A DNA stretch of 64,000 nucleotides from assembly GCF_008831285.2 (NCBI RefSeq), contig NC_045140.1:21636370-21700369 (forward strand), in the 5' to 3' direction. The translations under genes were made by a program, and so were the position numbers. This document shows positions 11,499-28,404 of the stretch, one piece after another; within the stretch, counting starts at the first letter, position 1, and the number at the start of each line of letters is the position of its first letter. Source of the stretch: Nymphaea colorata. Taxonomy: Eukaryota > Streptophyta > Magnoliopsida > Nymphaeales > Nymphaeaceae. The notes beneath the pieces were generated by a model. The model made no database searches and was not told the DNA's origin. It was given only the letters and a program-made list of their open reading frames with translations.

Positions 11499-12665
11499 TT
11501 AATCATCTCTGAAGCACTTGCAGCAACGGTTGATGAAAAACCCATTATTGCAAGTGACTTTGATGTTGACCGCATTCCTATCAATTTCTTGGACTGCTAG
11601 AAGACTTTGTTGAAGAACCCAAGCTTCTTCAGTGGCTCTGGCTGCATCACTCCAGCAGGCGATACCAAATATATAATGCCCACTACTCTCCCTAAGAAGA
11701 GCAGCCACATCCTTGCTATCTTTGTTTTGGCAAACTGCAATGTGAGAGGGAGCCACTTTTCCCCCATGCTTTGTTGCTCCATTTTCAAATGTGCCAAAGG
11801 ATTATGTGCAACAAATTCTTCCAGCACTTGAAGAGGACTTTATGCGAGAGGTCCACCATACTAGAGTGTCTTTAATCTGAACTTCTTGATAACTAACTCC
11901 CACAGACTTTTAGCTTCTTTGCAATGGAGGAAGACATGGTTGATATCTTCTTGAGCCCTTTTGCAAATATAACATTTGGAGGTAAGGTAGAGTCCATGCT
12001 TATGAGCTCTAGCATCAACATGAAGGTGACCTTCAACTGCCAGGTAGGTTGTCCATGCAGCACGGGGAGGGCTCCAACATTCCAAATGACATTCCTCCAC
12101 TGCTGAGTGTAACTATTATCTAGCAGCATGTCCCATATATGATGTCTTGAGAGCGGCCGGAAACTGCAGTCCACCCATTCAAGTGTATCCTGTCGACTAT
12201 CCTCAAGCATCGGGAGGTGCATGGGAATGCTCATAGAGTCAAGGAACATATGGACATAGGTTTCCTGATCAGCAAATGACTCCTTAATAGTGCAGTTCAT
12301 GGTATCCTGAATAAGCGGCCAACTAGTAGGTGAGATCATATTGGCGATGATGACACCATTCCACCGGTCACGCCAAAACTTGACTCTTGAGTCATTGTTG
12401 ACTCTCCAATGAACTTGAGATTCAATTAACTGCCAACATTTGATTACTCGCTTCCATAAGCTAGATTTGCTCCCACTGAGTTTGTACTCCCACAGACTTT
12501 TTTTTGTTAGATATTTGGCCCTAACAAGATCAACCCAAAGTGAGTCCTGCGTGATAGCTTTGACCCGAAAAAACAGAAATTAGCCCTATTGATGTCCACC
12601 ATGCGCGAAAGCCCTACTCTACCCTCCACCTTTGGTTTGCAAAGAGCATTTCTTTTATTGATCAG
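11499..12665 (-). mobile_element. L1-type LINE remnant: 3' part of ORF2 (zf-RVT and RNase H)
   Basis: Read on the minus strand from about 12665 downwards: a C-terminal reverse transcriptase segment (NALCKPKVEGRVGLSRMVDIN), then QDSLWVDLVRAKYL, SGSKSSLWKRVI and VKFWRDRWNGVI, which are typical of plant LINE ORF2. A zinc-knuckle zf-RVT domain follows (CYICKRAQEDINHVFLHC), then an RNase H-like stretch (SDAARATEEAWVLQQSLLAV) ending at 11499. At least two frameshifts (near 12560 and around 11850-11900) and no upstream RT or endonuclease exist here, so it is a 5'-truncated, dead copy. No clear poly(A) tail or target-site duplication was found. Confidence 0.85.
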
Positions 12666-15289
12666 TTCTAGATATTTAGACATCTAGGAACATCTTGTAG
12701 AAACTCGTTATCTTACACCTGAATTGATTACTTTGGAGGAATGAGGCATAGGTAAACTGATTAGGTAGGTTCAGTCAAAGTAAAGGGCCGTGGATGGGAG
12801 GGCTGCATGCGTACGATTGGATCAGGTCCAAATGGGCTTAAGATCTAAACGAATATGTCAAGTCCTTTTGAGGGTGTTGGGCAGTCCAATCAATTTGGCT
12901 CAAAAAATAAAATGAAGTATATTTTCATTGTCTTGTCCCCCAATTTTGATATACATTCTTATTTTATCGGCACTCCCCACTTCCACCTGACGCAGCCCCC
13001 AATGACCCGGTCGACTACCATTCTAAGAGGCATCGGGCTGGGAGATGCCTCCCCCTTCCTCTTCGTGCCCTTTTTCGATGGCTCCTCCTCCTGCGGTCGT
13101 TGGCAGTGCCGCGGGGCCTCCGCTGGCTGGAAAATAGTTGATCCATCCATATGGGTGCACAAGGTAAAGGATCAACTTGAAGCTGAACTGATAATTTAAT
13201 TGAATAACTCAAACGTGTCCGGGTGTGTAAAGGTAAATGTGATTCGAATCTGATTTGTTTGACATATCTATTAGTCCAAGGTTTATCTCATACAACTGGT
13301 TTTTGGCCATAATCAAATATGAATGAGTGGGTTTGCATGTGCATCCGATGCACTCAATGTAAATATGTAACATTTCTAATTTAAACTAAAAATATGAGAT
13401 TATCATTTCCTTTCCACGTTGTTTTCTGCCTTGGCAAGCACAATGTCTCAAAATTTTTGTCCCTTTTCCGGTGCGCTCTAAGCTCCCATATTTTGGGAAG
13501 TAATGGGATACAGAGCCATCATCTGAGCTTTTCCCTTTTTTGTTTTTTCGCCTCCAACGCGAATAGATCACGTTAGATGTTTATGACACTTGGAAAAATT
13601 AGATTTCGTTCAAATTCCGGAAATATTTAGCTTTGATGTTGATTTTGGATTTAGTAATGTCCGGCCCCTAACGTTGTGTTGTGAGCAAAAGGAAATCTGA
13701 TTTCCTTTCGGCAGAGTTTGATTAGTGGGTGAAATTTTTCCATTGCATGATTCGGGATTCGAATTATTTCAGGGTAAATTTCTTCTTTCGATAAGGAGAT
13801 TTTAGGTCTATACAATTTGTTTTCAAATCCTTAATTATCTGTCTTGAAAGCTATCTACCGCCCTTTTTTGGATGTTCTTTCCTTTCCTCTAATATTACAA
13901 GTGAAAGTTTTGCCTAGAAACTTTGCAAAAAATGTGGGATTTTGGAATATTAAACCCCAACGCGGATAGATCACATCAAATGTTCAGAAGCCTCGGAATG
14001 TGTTAAACTTTAATAGTAGTTGACCAGTAGATTTAACCTCCGAATGTGTTAAAACTTTAATAGTAGGTATAGATTCAAGAGCAGTGCTCTGCGATAAGAA
14101 GCATGAGGTAAACGAATGTGATAGACTGGCGGTCGCAGAGGATAAAACAGCTTAGCTTTGCCCTTATAAGAATCAAGAGACGTTCATTTCAATGCTCAAC
14201 CAATCCCCTTAGGGAAGCATGGGCAAATGGCAGTATTATGGTTCCCATGTAAGAATGTCAATGGATTGGATTCAGAGCGAATATTTGATTGAAATAATTA
14301 AAAAAGGGTGGATATGAAAAAAAACAAGAAAATAAAAATTAACATCTGAAGAAGAAATTGAATTGGATTCTGATTTCAGAGATGACGTTCAATCAGATTC
14401 GATTCGGGTTTAAATTAATACTGATTAGTTTCACATTCAGGTTTAGATTTGACTCCATTTTTAAACAAGCGTCCTGTTTCTGACAACCATTCATTTTAAA
14501 AGCAAGTTCTCCGCATATCATATTCGGATCCGATTGTGTATTTGAAAGTTGGATTCAAGTTCATATATGAAAACAAAAGTCTGCAAAAACGTGAAAACAA
14601 GCGAGATTATTACTAGTTTTATTTAGGGATATTATTATGAGTATGAAAGTGACAAAAGCGAGTTATACCGTCACGGGAATGAACGTAGAAATCTTTAAAA
14701 CTTGATGAAGAAATTTGTTCAAATTGGATTTTATTTTAACTTTTAAGAAATGGAATTTGGTTCGATGCGTATTTAATTTTAGATTAATATCTAATGAATT
14801 AATAAGCATCAAAATGACCAATTAAGTTTTCACATATCGAGTATCCATTCATTTTGAAAATGGGTTCTTAACATACAAAATCGATTTCAAATAGGATTCG
14901 ATTGTGAATTTAAAAGACATATTAAAAATATGCTTCAAAATATTTTCCATCTTCGGTTTTGGAACCAAATCCTTTTCCAAAAATAATGAGAATCGGGACC
15001 ATCTAATAAAATTAGTGTTGCTTTTAAACTGGAAAATATAAAAACTTGAACATTTTAAACATTCAAGGAAAATAGAATAAAAGCGAAAAGTAGACAACTA
15101 GAAATTACTATTTGCAGGTATTGGTCCGAATCAACTGATTATCATTTTCTCAGCACCGTCGGCCTCCCTATTTATCATATCAGTCCCTAACTGACAAGTG
15201 CGGGCATTTTTTGGTAAAGCAATAAGGATTTTAAGGAACCCTAATCCTGCTTTCAAGGTGATGTTTCTCATGGTGGAGTTTGAAGAGGA
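12666..15289. other. Intergenic with dispersed AT-rich repeats
   Basis: No gene supported. Open frames at 12855-13199 (either strand) show no domain. Small local duplications occur (for example the AATGTGTTAAA-CTTTAATAGTAG run twice near 13998-14065). From about 14260 to 14940 the sequence is a degenerate repeat rich in GGATTCGATT-like strings; two internal units start near 14488 and 14846, and a related copy lies at about 29150-29590. Confidence 0.45.
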
Positions 15290-15741
15290 TCCAACAGATG
15301 GATGCAGGAGCCTTGTATTGGCACTCAACAACTTCTTGGAGAAGAAGTGTTCCCTCATTCTGATAAAACTGTTGGTAAGCTTCAAGAATTAAGGGTTTAA
15401 ACGCATTATCTGTCTTTCTTTTTGTTCATTTGTTGAAAAGGAGTCGCCTTTTACTATTTTGGTGCTAACTTTATCGTTCCTTCTTCCATTCGAATTTTTA
15501 TTTTTTAGTATCATGTTTCTATTGATACAAATCCCAGTGCCCTCCGCGTATCCAAAAGTAATGGGACTCCCGTACCAAGCAATACCAACAAATGAACAAA
15601 AACAAAGACAGATAATGCGTTTAAACCCTTAATTCTTGAAGCTTACCAACAGTTTTATCAGAATGAGGGAACACTTCTTCTGCAGGAAGTTGTTGAGTGC
15701 CAAGACAAGGCTCCTTTCCAGCAAAGCATCCATCTGTTGGA
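15290..15741. repeat. Long inverted repeat (hairpin), arms about 146 and 156 bp
   Basis: The left arm 15290-15435 is nearly the reverse complement of 15586-15741, separated by about 150 bp of unrelated DNA. By eye the arms differ at only a handful of positions plus one insertion of about 10 bases in the right arm. Each arm contains an exon-like open frame (ALNNFLEKKCSLILIKLL on the left arm, same frame on the right) followed by a splice-donor-like GTTGGTAAGC. A transcript would fold into a long, almost perfect stem. Could be a duplicated gene fragment, a foldback element or a young small-RNA locus. Confidence 0.85.
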
Positions 15742-17432
15742 AAGACATAGAGTAACACGAAAGTCTTTGTCACATGATCTGAACACTTCAAATTGCAAAT
15801 GAAGATCACAAAACCCGCAGTCCAATGATGTTTCGTCTTTGAAGGCTCATTGACTGTGTAATACTCAAAATGCACTTAACATGTGTTATTTTTACATTAA
15901 ATCTTGGGTTATTGCTTGAAACATGACTAAAACATTTCTAACCCAAAAAAGAATAAAATGTATTCATTAGTTTTTAATGCCATTTTAAAGTTATAAAAGA
16001 CCATATGATTAATTCATCTTTAACTTTTCCATTATCGTAAAAATATGTAAAAGGACATTAAGTATCTTTTCAAAATGAAATATATTTATCATATATATAT
16101 TTTTAAATTCTATTGTGACACTTTGTGGGTCTGCCAAGCTGCCCACATGGGTGGAGATCAATCTTCAGAATTTGAATCCAAATGTTTCAATTGGTTTTCG
16201 GAGTCAATTTCAACAGTCAAACGCCAACACACAAGAATGTGCATGCTACCAAGGAAGATGCAACTGGAAACAATTCTACAGGTGGTTTTATAATTTCAAC
16301 AGCCAAATCGGATCGCCCGATCCTAATGGTCAAACCCAACTGTTTTTCAACTATGTGTGAAAAGAATTGAAGCACTGGTGCGCATCGGCTTTGCTCTTCT
16401 TTAGCAGAAAAATCCACGAAAAACCTGAATAAATTGTCCATGATCAACAAAAAGTATCCATAACCATCAGTTCCAGGTTTGCTTCCCAGGCATCCATATG
16501 ACTAACATCTAAAACTTTTGAGGCATGAAAATTGGGTAATCGATCGATTTGGCTGTGGTTTTAATAATCGGACAACATGCTTCATTAAAATTTGAATCCG
16601 AATATGTGATTATCCTTTAAACCAACGTTAGTTGGGAGATGATCAATAGATTTTTTGGGGAGCAATTCATCCTTTCTCTCCTTCGGATCTGACCAGCGAA
16701 TTGATGTGCACTTTTTTCCATCAGATGAACTCTGAATTTCTCAAGAACATCTCACATCCACTCGATCAGATGAGGAGCTCTGCCTCTTCAATGTGCTCTC
16801 GTTTGTCTTTCCTTCTTGCAGATCTAACGCTGTAAGACTGATGTAAATGGCTTCAATGATTGATTACGGGACCTTTTTTCCATCATAAGAAGAGGAGGAT
16901 TGACCATGAAACTCTTTATAAAAAAGATCAAATTAAACAAAAAAGAGCAAGAGGCGTGTAGCATCTTGATTCTTGATTAGTGTTACACTTTAAGAAGAGT
17001 GACCTGATCCGCTATTGTCGAAGACACCAGTCAACCATACCCACCGGAAATTTTGAAACAAAGAGCAATTCAGAGTGGCCCTATAAAGTACTCTCAAAGA
17101 GCGTGCCCTTGAGTAAAGCTACTTGATCCTTATCAACCTTGGATTATATGGCTTCGCTTTTCTCTTTTCTCCCTCTCTTTTGTACTAGTGGAGTTGACGA
17201 TTCCTTAATAAAGAAACAACCAAAGAAGGTTGCATTGGCTTTTTTAATTAGAATAATGAAGTAGTTCGATGATCGGATAAACTCATAGGACAATGTAATA
17301 ATTTCAAAGCTGAATTTGAATCTGAAGCCAGTATCGGACTGAGATCGGACCCCGTTAGAATTCAGTTTTAGAAAACGGAGTCTGAATTTAGGTCTTAATC
17401 TGAATCAGTTAGGTTTCACGTGGATTTTTTAA
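15742..17432. other. Intergenic
   Basis: AT-rich, no gene supported. Overlapping short open frames at 16075-16450 in several frames and both strands show no domain. A GAATCCGAATATGTGATT-like repeat tract occurs near 16590, and another related one near 17310-17400. Confidence 0.4.
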
Positions 17433-17635
17433 GGTTGTTCAGGAAACCGTAACATTATGTTACAGGTTCATGCATCTACCTCAAAAAGTGAGGAAGATTT
17501 AGGAACACTAACATTATGTATGCATCTACCTCAAAAATCTACCTCAAAAAGTTTGGGAGATTTAGGAACACCTTTTTATGCATGAAACCGTACCGTAACA
17601 CAATGTTACAGTTTCCAAATGGCTCCCGAACACTA
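17430..17635. mobile_element. Small MITE-like palindromic element
   Basis: The left end (about 17433-17478) contains GTTCAGGAAACCGTAACATTATGTTAC and the right end (about 17580-17632) contains its imperfect inverse: GTAACACAATGTTAC...TTTCC...CCCGAACAC. Inside, a GCATCTACCTCAAAAA...GATTTAGGAACAC block is repeated. Total about 200 bp with no coding capacity. The terminal inverted repeats and size fit a MITE, but a target-site duplication was not resolved, so the superfamily is unknown. Longest string quoted here is split by the family pattern; only key parts are reliable. Confidence 0.55.
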
Positions 17636-18173
17636 CATTCCTTCGATACACCAATACCGTTCACTACGCCCTAGACAAAGAAACAGAAAATGTAAAAGAT
17701 ACAAAAATTCCAGGTATCTATAGTAAATGTGAAAAGCAATTGCAATAATTATCCATTAATTAATGGGCTCTTGTAGACTGTAGAGGGTGGCTTAGGTATT
17801 ATGCCATTTGACGTGCAATGATAAAACAACCCAACCAACTGACAATAGACGATGCAGTTTGCCGCACATCATCAATTGATGAGGATCTTACAAACAGCGC
17901 ACTCTACTTTGTAAGAGGCCATACATAGAAAAAGATTCCTATATGGATAAACAAGTTGATGGCTCTGGAATTTGAAAGAAAAACTAGAGCCGATCACGCC
18001 GTGAAAAAAGCTAACAAAAGACAACTGCTGCTCACTGCCACAAAGGTGCTCACCACATGGGGCTTTCCTACTTTCTCTATATACTTCATCAACCAAAACG
18101 ACAACCCAAAGCCACCTCCCCCTTTCTTTCCCTCTCTCTCTCTCACAGAGACACACATTGCCTTCATACGGAC
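17636..18173. other. Intergenic
   Basis: No gene supported. The last 100 bases are pyrimidine-rich (CCTCTCTCTCTCTCAC), resembling a plant 5' leader before the ATG at 18174. Confidence 0.35.
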
Positions 18174-18265
18174 ATGGAGCCACCACCGTCGCAGACGATC
18201 TCTCATGGAGATGGCGGCAGCAATTTCGAGATTGAAGACGACCAAGACAGGTTAACCGACCAATG
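18174..18265 (+). other. Orphan first-exon-like ORF of unknown identity
   Basis: ATG at 18174 opens a 30-codon frame (start MEPPPSQTISHGDGG, then an acidic stretch FEIEDDQDRLTDQ) that ends at a strong donor, TG|GTAAGG at 18266. It follows a pyrimidine-rich leader-like stretch. The next candidate exon (about 18605-18740, which in one frame reads ASIIYGFRHIPYITAYRGG) ends at a possible donor GCAG|GTCAG, but its frame does not join the first exon in a simple way. No later exons were found. It may be the leftover 5' end of a broken gene. Not recognised. Confidence 0.25.
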
Positions 18266-21200
18266 GTAAGGATTTACTGCTGCTCTTTCATCCCCTTCTT
18301 GAGTCGTCTCCTTTTCACCAAGAAAATTACTCACTTTCTGTTGTTAATCTGCATCTGTTTTCTTGTTGCGGTCCAGCTGCTCCTGCTGTTACGATTGTAC
18401 GCAGAATCTTTTCGATTACATATGCTGCAATTTCTTCTGATCCGATTGTATTAGTCAGAACTAAAGGGAGCATTTGTCCAACAGATGTATCTTGTTGATG
18501 TCAATGATGACCACCAGACTAATCTGATTTTTGCTTGAAAATTCCTTGAACTTGTTGCAAAAACTTGGTTATCTTTTGCTGTGATGATCAAATTATCTGG
18601 TGAAGGCTACTTTTCTTGAAAGCCTTGCAAGCATCATCTATGGCTTTCGTCACATCCCTTACATTACTGCATATCGGGGGGGCATTCTTGCCAGGGAAGC
18701 AGCACTGTCTAAATTGGCATCTTTTGTACTAGTAACAGCAGGTCAGTTCTTTCTTCCCTATACAAAATTTAGGACGTATATAATAACATCAATTCAAACA
18801 TCTCAGTATTGAAATTGGCAGCAGCATTAAAAGGGGGGAAATGCCATTTATATGTACTTCATAACCTTCTTTACTTCCATTGTCCTTCCTCTCTTTACCA
18901 TCTACACAAATATCCTATCCTTCTCTGTTCCACAGTCTCCTCCGTTTTCCTTCTAGCTGTGTAGGCCACAAACTTTTGCTTGGAAACAGGAACATGCCTT
19001 ACCCTTATCTTGTTTTTTCTTCTTACCGTTTTTTCCCTCCAAGCCAAGCAAGAAGGGTGTATTTAGATTAGTTGTAGACCAAAGAGACATGAAATCGGTC
19101 GACGTTGGCAATCTTGAAGTAAGGAAGCAGTCAATTTTTTATTTTTTACGTTTAAAATGAAGTAAAATCATTTGAGTTCTACTAAATGTTCACGGGAAAC
19201 TGATAATTTAAAAATTTATATCAGCTAGTCTCTTTTTTGGTGAGGGGCTAATGCCATACTCATTGCCTGTATTGGTCGATACTGGTGAAAGGAGCAACAT
19301 TACCTGGAAAAATTCCTGCGGGCAGGCGCTACAATTTGAACGAGCATTTTGGATCATTTGCGTCCACAATTCAATCTTCCAGATGTTTAAAATTGGCAGA
19401 GGCTGTTCTTGCTTTTGGAAGAGAAATTTTTTTTGGGTAGGGTTTGAGTACTTAAGAACTACATACCAGTACCGGGTGCCTTTTTGGTGGAATTTCTGTT
19501 CTACCTTCCATTTATTTGATTTCATTAGAGTTTTGTTCTTCGTGTTGAGAAATTAACAGGTAAAAATTTTCTTCCAGCATAGTGCTAAAGTTCTATAATG
19601 GCTCCAAAACTGTCCGCACTAAAGTTTAGTGTATGTCTTTGTCTGTAACTGAAACTTTCCACCGAATTTGAACTAAGTTTAATCTCTAGTAAAGTTCCAT
19701 CCATTCAAATGGGCCATTAAGATTCCATTTGAATGTCTGTGAAATAAATTAACAGAAAAGCTTTTACCTTCATGGACCGCGTGCCACAAAGGCATTCAGC
19801 GGAAAAGAAATCGACATGTGGTGGCCACTGACCAACTGGAATTCAAATCCGATAAAAATTTCCCCAATTCCGACCAATCCATGCCCCTCAGCTGATCAGC
19901 CACGTTTTCAAATCGGTGAAATTTTTGTCCTGAACTTTCCTAGGACCAGCAGTAAAACTTTACAGATCTTCTTGGACAGCCAGCATTCAAAAATCTGTCC
20001 CATATTCCTAAATAACGAATACCTTAACTAGCTAAAGATTTGAAGAGGCGCCTTTATCCTCATGTTTCGCGCATTCTCTCGACCTTATTCAAAGTGCAAG
20101 TTTTGGAAATGCATAAATGGCAGATATGTGACGCTTTTATTTGCTTAGCTATTAAAATTTTTAACAAGCATCCTTCCACGAGCCAACTTAGGTTATATAT
20201 ATATTTGGCTTAGATAACAGATCCAGAAGGCCTTCAAATGAAAGGATACAAAGCTCATTTTCACGACGTGTTTGAATGGATCGATAGAATATCAAAAGAC
20301 ATTGTTCCAAGTTCTAAGGATACCTCATCTCACGAACCGGACATGATGAGCCTTTCCCCTTAGTTTCCGTTCCAACTCATTTCAAAAACTTGCCCAAGCT
20401 TTTTGAGGAGACGATCTTTATCTCGGTTAGTTACACGATCGAGCTTAATGAAAGAAAAATTTCCCTAGCATGCGAACACGCTCAAGGTGTTATCTTAGCC
20501 TGTGATTGGGACATTCCAGTTTGTCGGTTTCTCCGCATTCAAAAAAGCGGACAAGTAAATCAATCTGATGGCTTTCACGGGCCGCGCTGTTTGTTAGCGT
20601 GCGTGCCGCAAACTTGGTGAGTTTTGTCCCTTGCAACCAACGAACCTGTGATAAGTATAGACAGCAAGATGGGAACATTCACCACGGCCACGGGCGGTTT
20701 AAGTTTTAGCAAAAGAGACCTGGGATGAGAGCCTTTGTCACACATACCCTCGTCAGCGAAGATAGGTCCTAAGTGCTTGAATTTGCCCAAAAGATGAAAG
20801 CCATGACATTCAAATTTCGGCTGCTTTTCTAACAGGCAAAGTCCAACAACCGCACCAAGCTCTTAAGATCAATGTAGGTTTTATCCTTATGAATGAGCTA
20901 CACACAAGGTACCCATATAGGATAACCTTTACGATCGGCTTGCTAAAATGTCGTTTCTTCTTTTCCTTTTTTTTTTTTAGGTTACAACTGCTCTACCTGC
21001 TTTCTGTTCATGAGTCACGAGGCCACAGGCAAAAACAATGGCATGCAAAATGCCAAGACATGATGCAAAATTTCGCAAGCATGGGAATGGTTTTCTTAGT
21101 CTTAGTCTTCGATGGTTTTTCTCATTTTCAAATACTTTGTATCGATATATTGACTAGAAAAATCATGCATGCAGATATCATGTACATGATAAAGAACATT

Positions 21201-22646
21201 CCCTCCTACCGAGAATTTCGGTTCATATAGGCTCCAAGGAGTTAGTTTTTTGGGTGCCTACAAAAGAGCTTTATTGCTTTTTTACTTTCATTAGGACAAC
21301 GTCACCAATTTTTCGGTAGCAGGTGATTATTCTCCACCTTATGATTAAATAGTTCGTATTTCAGCCACTGACGCAAGTTTTTGGGTCTGATGGCCTGGCA
21401 TAGTGGGTTCCGGCCGAGACCGTTGAACATGGAGCCAGGTTAAAACTCCCACGGGCGTCAACTTCATCCACAAGCCTAGGCACTCCTGTGGTTGGGGAAG
21501 TTTAAGAAAGAGCAATTCTACGGCTGCACCATTCGACGGCTTAGGAGTTAGGACTCACCTTTCCTCTCACTCAACCAGAAGCTATCACAAGATTCTAGAC
21601 ATGATTCGTCTATCATGTTCATTTCTGATCAAACCAAGCTCCCAAATGGTTCCATAACCTCATGGGTAGCCGGGCTGGCTGGTGAATGTAAGAGGCGGAT
21701 TAGCAGACCAAGTCATCATGGATGTCCCAAGTTGGAATATCGCAGGTAAGGTTTAGATATGGTTCATGCATTCTCATGCTAAGAACAAAATTTGATTGAA
21801 ACCTGATTTGCGTTGTAGCTTTATTTGCGTCGCTTCCGTTGCTGAGACCTACCCTGGTTGAGGGCAACATATGAATCTCTCATCGAATGGCCCTGACGAG
21901 GGGCTTTCAGCCTTTGAAGTTTGAGTACAATTGGCCGGGTACGATGCTTCGTCCCTACAACTCCAGCAAGCGGACGAAATGCGGCAGACCCATTTCCAGC
22001 CAAGCAAGCACAAGGACGAAGTACAGCTCAGGTGATCCAGATTTATTACCTTGTGCATGTGAATCGCCATCAGAATCCCATACTTTAGTTCCATGAGGAC
22101 CACATACTCGGTCACAGCCTCTGGTTGATGGATGGTGCATGAAAACACCAGGCTGCTTGATGTCGACGGCCACAGGGAATTATTCCACTAAAGTAGAGGG
22201 CTGCACCCAACCAAAATTCGTTCAGGACCGTCCCTTCAAGCAGCAGCTCTCTCTCTCTCTAACATCCCGAGTTTAAACGCTCCACTTCTCTCTTTCTTCG
22301 CTCTTTTTCCTCCTACAATGGCTGCTTTCAGTTGCAAGGGCATTAAAACCGTTGTAAAATTTTAGTAACGCCGAGAACACAAATTTGGATCGCGAACCTG
22401 AACATATAAGTTCAACGTGACGGAAAGGTAACACAACTTATCAAGGTACTACAACAATCAAGTGAAATTCCAATATAAAAAAATCGATCTTCCAAAATTC
22501 AACAAACAAGTGTCCCTGGAAGAGGGAAATTCCACGGACATCCATAAACATGATAGAATGATGATACTCTGCAATGTAGGTGAAAAACGACATATACTTC
22601 ACGGACAGTATGAGCCAAGATAACCCCAAATAATATCGAACAGCAG
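18266..22646. other. Intergenic, gene-poor
   Basis: No convincing gene. Apart from the candidate second exon near 18605-18740, open frames are short and overlap on both strands. One exon-like stretch on the minus strand near 22175-22050 (EYVVLMELKYGILMAIHMHK) ends in a GTAATA donor but has no identified partners. A short CT microsatellite lies near 22247-22262. The end next to 22647 is probably the 3' UTR of the SerRS transcript. Confidence 0.4.

Positions 22647-28404
<5,758 letters not shown>

Noticed and set aside
12855-13212. Open frames on both strands near 13 kb
   Set aside because: Three mutually overlapping frames in a locally GC-rich patch, no domain and no splice structure.
21849-22198. 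Minus-strand exon-like frames near 22.1 kb
   Set aside because: Two different frames look equally good, one ending at a donor, but no partner exon or known domain was found.
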